Shown in pieces: positions 1 through 7,488 of a DNA stretch of 19,116 nucleotides; position 1 is the stretch's first letter; each line of letters opens with the position of its first letter. A program made the position numbers and the translations under genes. The DNA is from an uncultured Lachnospiraceae bacterium (GTDB lineage: Bacteria > Bacillota > Clostridia > Lachnospirales > Lachnospiraceae), in contig CAKRYY010000045.1 in assembly GCA_934432885.1 (NCBI GenBank), positions 1 through 19,116 of the forward strand. Direction: 5' to 3'. The notes under the pieces were generated by a model. The model was not told the origin of the DNA and searched no databases. It saw only the letters and a program-made list of their open reading frames with translations.

Positions 1-51
1 GTATCTGCGGCGCTAGGCGGATTTGAAGGAATAAGAGGAAAGGGATTGTAA
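1..51 (+). CDS. 3' end of an unidentified gene (partial)
   Basis: Frame 1 is open from the first base to a TAA at 49-51, giving the tail VSAALGGFEGIRGKGL. The other two plus frames hit stops within about 26 bases. The tail is too short to assign to a family, and no terminator separates it from the next gene, so the two may be co-transcribed. Confidence is low because a short open stretch can occur by chance. Confidence 0.35.
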   Translation, partial: VSAALGGFEGIRGKGL

Positions 52-91
52 AATCTGCATAGACTAATAAAAAAGTAACTTTGGAGAAATG

Positions 92-1435
92 ATGCAGACA
101 ATGAATCCCTTTCATGAGAAACCGATTCCTGTAGAAAAATGGTTTATGGACTGGAATACCATGTATCCCTGTCCCTACAATAAGGAAACGGTGAATCCCT
201 ACACAAAATGCCGGATTGTACTGATGAACGGCACAGAATTTGAGGCGCAGTGGTTTTCAAGAAATTTTTCACGGCACTGCGATAACAATGAGCTGCGCAG
301 GGAGCTGGCGCTTGTAAGAAGGAGCGAGCAACAGCAGCAGAAACGAATCAGCGCCTTAAAGCCCAAAAATGAGAGTATTCTGGAGCACACGATAACCTAT
401 GAGCAGCTTGCAGTCGATTTGACGGCAGTGCTTGCAAAGCAGGAAAATGACTGTAATGTAAAGAATGCACTGAATTTTGCATTGCTGGAGGACTTTGACC
501 ATCTCTATCGGTATTCCAATCTGTTAGATTATGAATATGGAATCTGTCCGGAAAGGCTGGTTGGCGGCTATACGGAGATTATGCCTGCCAGACCGACGAT
601 TTCTGAACACAGGCATCCCAAGGACAGTATTTTTGACCATATCAAGAATCGGGAAGCGACCCTGCAGACAAAGCTGAATGTTGGAATTATCACAGCGGCG
701 GAGCAGCAGACAATGAATTATTATATGAATGTTGCGAATCTGTATGACCGCTCAGACCTCGGCAGAAGACTGTACCAGGAAATCGGTATGATTGAGGAAG
801 AGCATGTCAGCCAGTATGAGAGCCTGAAGGATACAAACGCAACCTGGCTGGAGGACCTTCTGATGCACGAATACACGGAGTGCTATCTGTATTACTCCTG
901 TATGGAAACAGAATGTGATGATGCAATCAGAAGGATATGGGAGCAGTGTTTCATTCAGGAGATTGCGCATCTGCATAAGGCCAAGGATCTGCTCTGGCAG
1001 TATGAACACAAGGACTGGATGCAGGTAATTCCCTGCGGCGACTTCCCGCAGATTCTTACGCTTCGTCCTAATATTCAGTATGTGCGGGAAATCATTCGGA
1101 CGACAACCGGAAATACCCAGAAGGAAGAATGTGTGGTTCCGCTGATGCAGCTTCCGCAGGATGACAGATTTTACCGGTATCAGGATACTGTCAACAGGGA
1201 TCTGGCCTGTGTGGCAAGTCATAGCGTAATCGTACAGAGGATTGCAGGCAGAGGCTGTGACTACAGATATGAGGTTTCGGAAAATCCGCTTGCTGAGCTA
1301 CGCGACAGACGCAGGGACAATACAGAGCTGGCAAGGTGCGATAAGGCGACGCCAGCATCCACGCAGGTCTGCGGAGCGACACAGGGCGCATGCAGATGTG
1401 GCATGAACACAGAAATGGGACCGGTAACTTACTAA
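92..1435 (+). CDS. Ferritin-like protein of unknown function
   Basis: This is a protein of about 447 aa. Residues 125-310 (numbered from the upstream ATG at 89) show the helical pattern of a ferritin-like four-helix bundle: ALLEDFDH at 131-138, EEEH at 236-239, HEYTEC at 260-265 and QEIAH at 290-294. Glu and His are spaced as in diiron-carboxylate sites (ExxH at 236 and 291). The N-terminal 120 residues are polar, with a short Gln run, and match nothing I know. The C-terminal tail carries several Cys (CGATQGACRCG). There is no signal peptide, so it is probably cytosolic. A GGAG box at 83-86 fits the ATG at 92 (5-nt spacing) better than the ATG at 89. A terminator follows at 1471. Oxygen, peroxide or iron handling is a guess from the fold only; the family is not recognised. 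Confidence 0.75.
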   Translation: MQTMNPFHEKPIPVEKWFMDWNTMYPCPYNKETVNPYTKCRIVLMNGTEFEAQWFSRNFSRHCDNNELRRELALVRRSEQQQQKRISALKPKNESILEHTITYEQLAVDLTAVLAKQENDCNVKNALNFALLEDFDHLYRYSNLLDYEYGICPERLVGGYTEIMPARPTISEHRHPKDSIFDHIKNREATLQTKLNVGIITAAEQQTMNYYMNVANLYDRSDLGRRLYQEIGMIEEEHVSQYESLKDTNATWLEDLLMHEYTECYLYYSCMETECDDAIRRIWEQCFIQEIAHLHKAKDLLWQYEHKDWMQVIPCGDFPQILTLRPNIQYVREIIRTTTGNTQKEECVVPLMQLPQDDRFYRYQDTVNRDLACVASHSVIVQRIAGRGCDYRYEVSENPLAELRDRRRDNTELARCDKATPASTQVCGATQGACRCGMNTEMGPVTY

Positions 1436-1470
1436 AAAGATACAAAGGATATTTTTTAATATAGATAAGA

Positions 1471-1504
1471 GGCGCAGCGGAGAATTCCGGCTGCGCCTTT
1501 TGGT
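1471..1504 (+). terminator. Rho-independent terminator after the ferritin-like gene
   Basis: The 5' arm GGCGCAG plus CGGA pairs with TCCG plus CTGCGCC (one bulged G) around a GAAT loop, followed by TTTT. It lies between convergent genes, and the stem could also stop minus-strand transcription from the substrate-binding-protein gene, although the T tract is on the plus strand. Confidence 0.85.
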
Positions 1505-1530
1505 ATGAAAAATGAAGTGATGGAGTTTCC

Positions 1531-2544
1531 TTATTTTGCCGCCTTTTCTGCAAACTCGGTTGTTACAAGCTCTTCATAAGGCACACGGCTGTTTAATTCT
1601 CCAGCCTCATCCAGAATATTCTGCAGGAGTGTAAAGGCATCCTCCCTGAAAATCAAGTCGTCTCGCCAGGTATCCTGTTCGGCGTATCTGCTTACAATGG
1701 TAATGATGGTGTCAAGGTCAGTTTCTGCAAACTGCGGCTGGATTACCTTTGCAATTTCTTCGGGTGTATGGCTGTTTACATAATCCATTCCCTTTTGCAG
1801 GGCATTGGTAAATGCCTGTATGGTATCGCCATTTTCGCGGATATAGCTGCTCTTGGCGCAGAAGGCTGTGTAGGGAACATAACCGGAATCTGTACCGAGG
1901 GAGGCGACTACATAGCCGTCCTTCTTGGCTTCAAGTGCGGTGGCGTGCGGCTCGAATTCGACTGTGAAATCACCCTGCCCACCGGAAAATGCCGCTGCAG
2001 TGGAGCCAAAATCGATACTCTGGTCGATACTGAGGTCGGCTTTGGGGTCAATGCCATTCTTTTTCAGGATGTATTCAAAGACCATTTCCGGCATACCACC
2101 AGCTCTGCCACCCAGAACAGCCTTGCCCTTTAACATATCCCAGGAGAAATTTTCAATGGGTTCACGAGATACAAGAAAATTGCCTGCCCGCTGGGTAAGC
2201 TGCGCAAAATTAACGACAGGATCGCTGGTTCCGCCAAGATATGTGTAAATGGATGCTTCCGAGCCCATAAAGCCAATATCGGCATCGCCGGAGAGAACAG
2301 CGGTCATGGTTTTATCTGCGCCAAAGCCAGTATTGAGCTGAAGGGCAATGCCTTCTTCTGCAAAATAACCTTCTTCGATGGCAACATACATGGGCGCATA
2401 AAAGATGGAGTGCGCAACCTCGTTTAAGACTACTTTTTTTTCGGCTTTGGAGACAGCGCCGGATGTTTCCCCGCCGCCGCAGCCTGTCAATGTGGCGGCA
2501 AGCATTGCGGCGAGCAGGAAAAGACTGATACATTTCTGTTTCAT
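1531..2544 (-). CDS. ABC transporter substrate-binding lipoprotein (SsuA/ThiY/NMT1-like)
   Basis: This 337-aa protein starts with a lipoprotein signal: two Lys, a hydrophobic stretch and a lipobox LTGC with Cys22 as the lipidation site. It would be anchored outside the membrane. The mature part has the NMT1/THI5-like periplasmic-binding fold pattern: APMYVAIEEGYFAEEGI near the start, DADIGFMGSEASIY, and GDFTVEFEPHATALE. This family binds sulfonates, nitrate, taurine or thiamine precursors for ABC import, but the ligand cannot be read from sequence. The start at 2544 is chosen for the GGAGGAAT box at 2551-2558; an upstream extension in the same frame lacks one. No permease or ATPase gene is next to it, so partners must lie elsewhere. 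The upstream region holds a TATAAT-like -10 box on the minus strand (2579-2584). Confidence 0.9.
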   Translation of the reverse strand: MKQKCISLFLLAAMLAATLTGCGGGETSGAVSKAEKKVVLNEVAHSIFYAPMYVAIEEGYFAEEGIALQLNTGFGADKTMTAVLSGDADIGFMGSEASIYTYLGGTSDPVVNFAQLTQRAGNFLVSREPIENFSWDMLKGKAVLGGRAGGMPEMVFEYILKKNGIDPKADLSIDQSIDFGSTAAAFSGGQGDFTVEFEPHATALEAKKDGYVVASLGTDSGYVPYTAFCAKSSYIRENGDTIQAFTNALQKGMDYVNSHTPEEIAKVIQPQFAETDLDTIITIVSRYAEQDTWRDDLIFREDAFTLLQNILDEAGELNSRVPYEELVTTEFAEKAAK

Positions 2545-2584
2545 AGGAAGATTCCTCCAAAATAAAAATTGATAGTGTATTATA

Positions 2585-2614
2585 TTGGAAAAATACAAAA
2601 AGGTGCGGTATAAT
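2585..2614 (+). promoter_or_regulatory. Putative promoter of pcrA, -10 box supplied by the repeat
   Basis: TTGGAA (2585-2590), an 18-bp spacer and TATAAT (2609-2614). The -10 hexamer is the first six bases of repeat copy 1, so the repeat insertion may have created or replaced the promoter. The resulting leader would be about 170 nt and contain both repeat copies. Confidence 0.5.
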
Positions 2615-2768
2615 GGCGTAAGGCATTATACCCGCGCCGAGCAAAGCGAGTGTGCATCGCGAAGCGTAAACATGTGCGAAGCACATGCTTATAATGGCGT
2701 AAGGCATTATACCCGCGCCGAGCAAAGCGAGTGTGCATCGCGAAGCGTAAACATGTGCGAAGCACATG
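2609..2768. repeat. Tandem pair of identical 79-bp palindromic repeats
   Basis: Copy 1 spans 2609-2687 and copy 2 spans 2690-2768. They are identical and separated by CT. Each copy opens with an inverted repeat TATAATG/CATTATA (8-nt loop) and closes with CATGTGC-GAA-GCACATG (3-nt loop). Each copy also contains GCGAAGC twice, a heptamer known as an exceptionally stable DNA mini-hairpin. The pair sits between divergent genes, inside the probable pcrA leader. It resembles REP/MITE-like intergenic repeats; no protein is encoded, although the 81-bp period leaves frames open on both strands. Confidence 0.9.
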
Positions 2769-2791
2769 AATTATTGATACAGGAGAGAATA

Positions 2792-5215
2792 ATGAGTATT
2801 TACGATACATTGAATGAACAGCAGAAGGAAGCAGTATTTCAGACAGAGGGACCAGTATTGATTCTGGCGGGAGCAGGCTCTGGCAAAACGAGAGTGCTGA
2901 CCCACAGGATTGCCTATCTGATAGATAGATGCAGCGTAAATCCCTGGAATATAATGGCGATTACCTTTACCAATAAGGCAGCAGGCGAGATGCGGGAGCG
3001 AGTTGATGATATTGTGGGCTTTGGCTCAGAGAGCATCTGGGTTTCCACCTTCCATTCTAGCTGTGTCAGAATCCTGCGCAGATATATTGATCGGATTGGC
3101 TATGACAATAATTTCACAATCTATGATACCGACGATCAGAAAACGGTGATGAAGGACATTTGCAAGCGTCTTGAAATTGATACAAAGATGCTGAAGGAGA
3201 GAACGATTCTTAGCGCGATTTCCTCCGCTAAAAATGAATGTGTTTCTCCGACCGAGTATGCGCTGCAGGCGGGCGGAGACTTTACGATGCAGCGGATTTC
3301 CAAGGTTTATACAGAATATCAGCGTATGCTGAAAAAGAATAATGCGCTGGATTTTGATGATTTGCTGGTAAAGGCTGTGGAGCTTTTCAAGGCATGCCCG
3401 GATGTATTGGAATATTATCAGGATAGATTTTTATATATTATGGTGGACGAGTATCAGGACACCAATACAGTGCAGTTTGAGTTAATCCGCCTGCTTGCGG
3501 CAAAGCGGGGAAATCTCTGCGTTGTTGGTGACGATGATCAGTCCATTTACAAATTCAGAGGTGCAAATATCAGGAATATCCTTGACTTTGAAAAGGTATA
3601 TCCGCAGGCAAAGGTAATTAAGCTGGAGCAGAATTACCGTTCAACTCAGAATGTACTGGATGCTGCGAATGAGGTTATCCGCCATAATATCGGCAGAAAG
3701 GAAAAAGCGCTTTGGACCGAGCATGGCGCTGGAAATCTGATTCATTTCAAACAATTTGATACTGCTTATGATGAGGCGGAATTCATTGCTGAGGATGTCA
3801 GAAATAAAAAGCGGGAAGGTATTGCAGACTACAGAGACTGCGCAGTGCTGTTCCGTACAAATGCACAGGCGCGTCTTTTGGAGGAACGCTTTGTTGTATG
3901 TGGAATTCCGTATGATGTTGTGGGTGGCGTTAATTTTTATGCCAGACGGGAAATCAAGGATCTGCTGGCATATCTGAAAACGATTGACAATGGAAAGGAT
4001 GACGTGGCGGTAAAGAGGATTATCAATATACCGAAACGTGGAATTGGAGCTGCAACGATTGCAAAGGTGCAGGAATATGCGGATGGCAGACAAATCAGCT
4101 TTTATGATGCGCTTCGTGAGGCGGACCAGATAATGACCATTGGCAGGAGCGCGGTAAAGTTGCAGCCCTTTGTGACGCTGATACAGGGCTTTCGCGGGAA
4201 ACTGGAGTATTATGGCTTGAAGGATCTTTTGCAGGATATTATTGATACCACCGGATATGTGAAAGCACTGGAGGCTTCGGAAGAGGAGGACGCAGCAGAC
4301 CGGATTGAAAATATCGGTGAGCTTATGAATAAGGTTGTCGCCTATGAAGAAAGCCACGATGAGCCGACCTTAAGCGAATTCCTGGAAGAGGTTGCGCTCG
4401 TTGCGGATATTGACGGCGTATCAGAGGACGATAATAAGGTTCTGCTCATGACTCTGCACAGTGCAAAGGGACTTGAATTTCCGCATGTATATATGGCAGG
4501 AATGGAGGACGGTGTATTTCCAAGCTATATGACGATTACGGCAGACGATCCTGCGGAGATAGAGGAGGAGAGGCGGCTTGCCTATGTAGGAATTACCAGA
4601 GCGAAGGAGGATCTGACACTGACCTGCGCCAGAGCAAGGATGCTCAGAGGAGAAACGCAGTATAATATGGTCAGTCGTTTTGTAAAGGAAATTCCAGAGA
4701 CGCTCTTAGACCATAAGGTTCCTTCTGTGAAAAAGCGGGAGTGGGAGGAAAATCCTCCGGCATCGGACAGAAGAATTCATTTTAAAGAAAAGCCGTTTGG
4801 CGGTGATTTCAGTGGTTTTGGCAGGGAAAGCTCCGGCTTTGGAAGCAGGGAAGGCATGGGCTTTGGCGGCGGTATGGCATCTGTGCGCGGGCTGGGAGAC
4901 GGTGTTGGCGCGACCAGGCCGGCAAAGGACTTCAGGGCACGTCCTAAAGCAATAGCCACACCTCGCAGAACAGCGGAGGAAAACAGACCGTTTTTTACCA
5001 AAGGAGCAAGTGCTTTGAGTGGTGTTTCAAAGGGTGCGCCTGCTGGAACCAGACCGGATTATCAGATTGATGACAGGGTAAAGCATATTAAATATGGAGA
5101 GGGAACAGTGAGAAAAATTGAAGAGGGCGCAAGAGACTATCAGGTAACCGTCGATTTTGACAGTGCCGGTACCAAGGTTATGTATGCGGCTTTTGCCAAG
5201 CTGAAAAAAATCTGA
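2792..5215 (+). CDS. pcrA: ATP-dependent DNA helicase PcrA/UvrD
   Basis: This is an 807-aa superfamily 1A 3'-5' helicase acting in DNA repair, plasmid or phage replication and removal of RecA or stalled RNA polymerase. All family motifs are visible: Walker A GAGSGKT (27-33), AITFTNKAA (56-64), Walker B VDEYQD (218-223), GDDDQSIYKFRGA, EQNYRST, TLHSAKGLEFPHV and RRLAYVGITRAKEDL. The last 50 residues (DRVKHIKYGEGTV and following) form the Tudor-like RNA-polymerase-binding domain of Gram-positive PcrA. Between core and tail lies a Gly/Phe/Ser-rich linker (FGGDFSGFGRESSGFG). The start at 2792 is preceded by AGGAG at 2781-2785; the open frame extends upstream through the repeats but without a ribosome binding site. 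No ligA or pcrB neighbour is present. Confidence 0.97.
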   Translation: MSIYDTLNEQQKEAVFQTEGPVLILAGAGSGKTRVLTHRIAYLIDRCSVNPWNIMAITFTNKAAGEMRERVDDIVGFGSESIWVSTFHSSCVRILRRYIDRIGYDNNFTIYDTDDQKTVMKDICKRLEIDTKMLKERTILSAISSAKNECVSPTEYALQAGGDFTMQRISKVYTEYQRMLKKNNALDFDDLLVKAVELFKACPDVLEYYQDRFLYIMVDEYQDTNTVQFELIRLLAAKRGNLCVVGDDDQSIYKFRGANIRNILDFEKVYPQAKVIKLEQNYRSTQNVLDAANEVIRHNIGRKEKALWTEHGAGNLIHFKQFDTAYDEAEFIAEDVRNKKREGIADYRDCAVLFRTNAQARLLEERFVVCGIPYDVVGGVNFYARREIKDLLAYLKTIDNGKDDVAVKRIINIPKRGIGAATIAKVQEYADGRQISFYDALREADQIMTIGRSAVKLQPFVTLIQGFRGKLEYYGLKDLLQDIIDTTGYVKALEASEEEDAADRIENIGELMNKVVAYEESHDEPTLSEFLEEVALVADIDGVSEDDNKVLLMTLHSAKGLEFPHVYMAGMEDGVFPSYMTITADDPAEIEEERRLAYVGITRAKEDLTLTCARARMLRGETQYNMVSRFVKEIPETLLDHKVPSVKKREWEENPPASDRRIHFKEKPFGGDFSGFGRESSGFGSREGMGFGGGMASVRGLGDGVGATRPAKDFRARPKAIATPRRTAEENRPFFTKGASALSGVSKGAPAGTRPDYQIDDRVKHIKYGEGTVRKIEEGARDYQVTVDFDSAGTKVMYAAFAKLKKI

Positions 5216-5250
5216 ACATCAAAATAAAATTTCTGTAGTAAAGAAGGGCA

Positions 5251-5264
5251 AAAAGTGATATACT
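5251..5264 (+). promoter_or_regulatory. Putative extended -10 promoter
   Basis: TGATATACT (5256-5264) matches an extended -10 element (TGnTATACT) about 40 bp before the small membrane protein gene. No clear -35 box is seen, as is usual for extended -10 promoters. Confidence 0.4.
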
Positions 5265-5303
5265 GTTTTTGTCTGTAAGGGCGAGAGGAGAAAGGTGGTT
5301 TTC

Positions 5304-5606
5304 ATGGATAGATTAGAAGATTTCATCAATGTAAAGAAATTACAGGAGCTGCTTGGTAAGAAGGAAGAAAAGGCAGAAAAGAAGGAAATTTCTCCAATCT
5401 GCTGGATTACGGCAGTCATTTTAATCGTTGCGGCGGTTGCAGCAGTTGCTTACGCGCTGTACCGTTATTTTACGCCGGATTATATGGAAGATTTTGAAGA
5501 CGATTTCGAGGATGACTTCGACGATGAGTTTTTTGATGAAGAAGAGGCTGATGACGAAGAACAAAAGCCGGAAACGTCTGATGAAAAAGAGAAAACAGAA
5601 GCGTAG
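5304..5606 (+). CDS. Small single-pass membrane protein with acidic tail
   Basis: This protein has about 100 residues. The first 33 residues are charged and probably helical (LLGKKEEKAEKKE). One transmembrane segment follows (ICWITAVILIVAAVAAVAYALY), and then a tail that is almost entirely Asp/Glu/Phe (DFEDDFEDDFDDEFFDEEE). The basic or mixed side probably faces the cytosol. The ATG at 5304 has AAGGTGG five bases upstream; an in-frame GTG at 5295 is a weaker alternative. It is transcribed alone: a promoter-like element lies upstream and a terminator at 5642. I do not recognise the family. A role as a membrane-anchored acidic scaffold or cation/basic-protein binder would be speculation. Confidence 0.75.
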   Translation: MDRLEDFINVKKLQELLGKKEEKAEKKEISPICWITAVILIVAAVAAVAYALYRYFTPDYMEDFEDDFEDDFDDEFFDEEEADDEEQKPETSDEKEKTEA

Positions 5607-5641
5607 TACCGGCAGCAGAATAATATAAGATGTTTATATGG

Positions 5642-5668
5642 CGGGATGCAGAGTGCATCCCGTTTTTT
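5642..5668 (+). terminator. Rho-independent terminator
   Basis: A perfect 9-bp stem CGGGATGCA / TGCATCCCG with loop GAG is followed by six T. It ends the small membrane protein transcript. Confidence 0.92.
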
Positions 5669-5698
5669 ATACAATAGGAAATTCCTATTGCATAAAAA
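5664..5698. repeat. 35-bp near-perfect palindrome
   Basis: The arms CAATAGGAA (5672-5680) and TTCCTATTG (5682-5690) surround a single A. Pairing continues through one mismatch (A5671/C5691) into TTTTTAT/ATAAAAA, for 16 of 17 possible pairs. It directly follows the terminator T tract. It could be a bidirectional terminator or the edge of a small repeat element. Confidence 0.8.
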
Positions 5699-5756
5699 GC
5701 ACAAATGCGCAGCTCGCGGAGATGAATTTTGCCTTACAGGCACCGCTCGCGCGCAG

Positions 5757-5781
5757 AGAGTTTGCAAGCAAACTCTTTTTT
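5757..5781 (+). terminator. Second rho-independent terminator-like hairpin
   Basis: The stem AGAGTTTG / CAAACTCT with loop CAAG is followed by a run of T. It lies between the palindrome and rlmD and would give double termination upstream of rlmD. Confidence 0.75.
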
Positions 5782-5782
5782 A

Positions 5783-5810
5783 ACTTATAAGAAACTTCGT
5801 TTCCGTAAGT
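5783..5810. repeat. Two-tier inverted repeat
   Basis: The outer arms ACTTA (5783-5787) and TAAGT (5806-5810) enclose the inner arms GAAAC and GTTTC around a TTC loop. Together with the hairpins at 5642, 5664 and 5757 this fills most of the 253-bp gap before rlmD, which otherwise holds only the rlmD ribosome binding site. Confidence 0.6.
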
Positions 5811-5859
5811 CAAAACGGATGTAAGAGGGACTCTATTTTATACGATACAGGAGAAGAAA

Positions 5860-7254
5860 ATGAAGAAAGGGCAGAGAGCAGAAGGCTATATTTCAGAGGT
5901 AAAATTTCCTAATAAGGCGGTAGTACACTGTGAGGACGGGACGCTTTGTATGATAAAGGGCGGATTGCCCGGACAAAAAATTGCTTTTGTGGTAAGCAAA
6001 GCAAGAAAGGACAGGGCAGAGGGACGGCTTTTAGAGGTGCTTGAGAGCGCACCGAATGAAATAGAGAGTCAGTGTATTCATTTTGGATGCTGTGGCGGAT
6101 GCAGTTATCAAAATCTTCTTTATCAGGAGCAACTTGCCTTAAAGGAACAGCAGGTAAAGGCACTGTTAATGCCGGTACTGGAAAAACAGGCGCAGGCATG
6201 CACCTTTGAGCCGATTCATGAAAGCCCAAAAGTGTTTGGCTATCGCAATAAAATGGAATTTTCTTTTGGAGATGCCAGCAAAGAGGGACCGCTGGAGCTT
6301 GGCATGCACAAGAAGGGAAGTTTTTATGATATTGTAACAGTATCTGACTGCCAGATCGTGGATGAAGATTACCATAAGATATTGGCGGAGACGCTTGCTT
6401 ATTTCAGAGAGCAGAAGGCTTCATTTTATCACAGGCTGCGGCATACAGGCTACCTGCGGCATCTGCTTGTCCGAAAGGCAGCACGGACAGGTGAAATTCT
6501 AATTGCATTGGTAACAACAACGCAGGAGGAGCATGCGCTTAATGAATTTTGCAGCAGACTTCTTGGATTGGAATTGGAGGGACACATTACAGGAATTCTG
6601 CACATAAAGAATGATTCCGAGGCCGATGCGGTAAAGAGTGACGAAACGGTTTTACTGTATGGGCAGGAGTATTTTTATGAAAACCTGCTTGGACTGCAGT
6701 TTGAGATTTCTCCATTTTCTTTTTTTCAGACCAACAGTCTGGGTGCGGAAGTGCTCTATGAGACGGCACGGCGTTTTATCGGTGAGATTGGGAAAAATGA
6801 AAAGGGAGAGCCGGACAAGATAATTTTCGATTTATACAGCGGAACGGGAACGATTGCACAGATGATGGCACCGGTAGCAAAAAAGGTTGTTGGTGTGGAA
6901 ATTGTTGCAGAGGCTGTGGAAGCCGCAAAGAAAAACGCTGAGGCGAATGGCTTACATAATTGTGAATTCATTGCCGGAGATGTTTTAAAGGTGCTTGATA
7001 CCATAGAGGAAAAGCCGGATTTTATTATTTTAGACCCGCCTCGTGATGGAATCCACCCAAAGGCGCTTGAAAAGATTATCGCCTATGGAGTAGAGCGTAT
7101 TTTATATATTTCGTGCAAGCCGACGAGCCTTGCACGCGATCTGGAGGTATTCCTTGCACGCGGATACCAGGCGGAGAAGGCAACGATGGTGGACATGTTC
7201 CCGGGGACGGTGCATGTGGAGACAGTTGTATTGATGTCTAAGGTACAGAATTAA
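5860..7254 (+). CDS. rlmD: 23S rRNA (uracil-C5)-methyltransferase, RlmD/RumA family
   Basis: This 464-aa SAM-dependent enzyme makes 5-methyluridine in 23S rRNA (U1939-type position in the E. coli family member). Residues 1-60 form a TRAM RNA-binding domain. The Fe-S motif has C72, C78 and C81 (FGCCGGC) plus C164 in SDCQ. PFSFFQTN at 285-292, the SAM loop DLYSGTGTI at 324-332, DPPRDG at 392-397, the nucleophile C419 in ISCKPTSLARDL and the base E454 in VHVE are all present. Start: AGGAG at 5849-5853, six bases before ATG. The 3' end of this gene (VHVETVVL...) is a documented insertion site for phages and ICEs in streptococci. A defence island and phage-like genes follow here. Firmicutes genomes often carry several paralogues, so the exact target base is not certain. 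Confidence 0.93.
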   Translation: MKKGQRAEGYISEVKFPNKAVVHCEDGTLCMIKGGLPGQKIAFVVSKARKDRAEGRLLEVLESAPNEIESQCIHFGCCGGCSYQNLLYQEQLALKEQQVKALLMPVLEKQAQACTFEPIHESPKVFGYRNKMEFSFGDASKEGPLELGMHKKGSFYDIVTVSDCQIVDEDYHKILAETLAYFREQKASFYHRLRHTGYLRHLLVRKAARTGEILIALVTTTQEEHALNEFCSRLLGLELEGHITGILHIKNDSEADAVKSDETVLLYGQEYFYENLLGLQFEISPFSFFQTNSLGAEVLYETARRFIGEIGKNEKGEPDKIIFDLYSGTGTIAQMMAPVAKKVVGVEIVAEAVEAAKKNAEANGLHNCEFIAGDVLKVLDTIEEKPDFIILDPPRDGIHPKALEKIIAYGVERILYISCKPTSLARDLEVFLARGYQAEKATMVDMFPGTVHVETVVLMSKVQN

Positions 7255-7285
7255 ATAGCGAGAAAAGGCTTGAAATCAAGGTATT

Positions 7286-7335
7286 TCCGAGTGTTCGGAC
7301 GGTTCTTTGCGGACTGCCCGGATGCTCGGATTTTT
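7286..7335 (+). terminator. Strong rho-independent terminator after rlmD
   Basis: An 18-nt arm (7286-7303, TCCGAGTGTTCGGACGGT) pairs with 7313-7330 in 17 of 18 positions including G-T pairs, with a 9-nt loop, followed by TTTTT. It isolates rlmD from what follows. The stretch 7336-7450 beyond it holds no gene I can support. Confidence 0.9.
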
Positions 7336-7451
7336 GCTGTGTGGGAATATATCAACTGTCGAAAAAATGGGGTTGAGTGGACAGGATGAAAACGGGGCTT
7401 GCGAGTACAGGATGGATATTTTCGGAGGGTTGAGGAGAGGGGATGGATGTA

Positions 7452-7485
7452 GAAAAAGCCAACCGAAAAACCTCCGGCTGGCTTA
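7452..7485 (-). terminator. Terminator of the restriction operon
   Basis: Read on the minus strand, AAGCCAGCCG pairs with CGGTTGGCTT (one G-T pair) and is followed by TTTTT. It lies directly downstream of the GIY-YIG gene stop at 7489 and is the first terminator after the promoter near 15900. Confidence 0.85.
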
Positions 7486-7488
7486 TGA

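Noticed and set aside
2609..2768. CRISPR array
   Set aside because: Only two long copies separated by two bases, with no spacers and no cas genes.
2585..2791. Upstream in-frame extension of pcrA through the tandem repeats
   Set aside because: No ribosome binding site before the early start; the extension is repeat DNA whose 81-bp period happens to keep the frame open; AGGAG precedes the ATG at 2792.
2580..2810. Minus-strand open frames over the repeats
   Set aside because: The residues are only the translated repeat, doubled, with no start signal.
3641..4357. Long minus-strand open frame inside pcrA
   Set aside because: Antisense shadow of a conserved helicase; no start signal and no family-like sequence.
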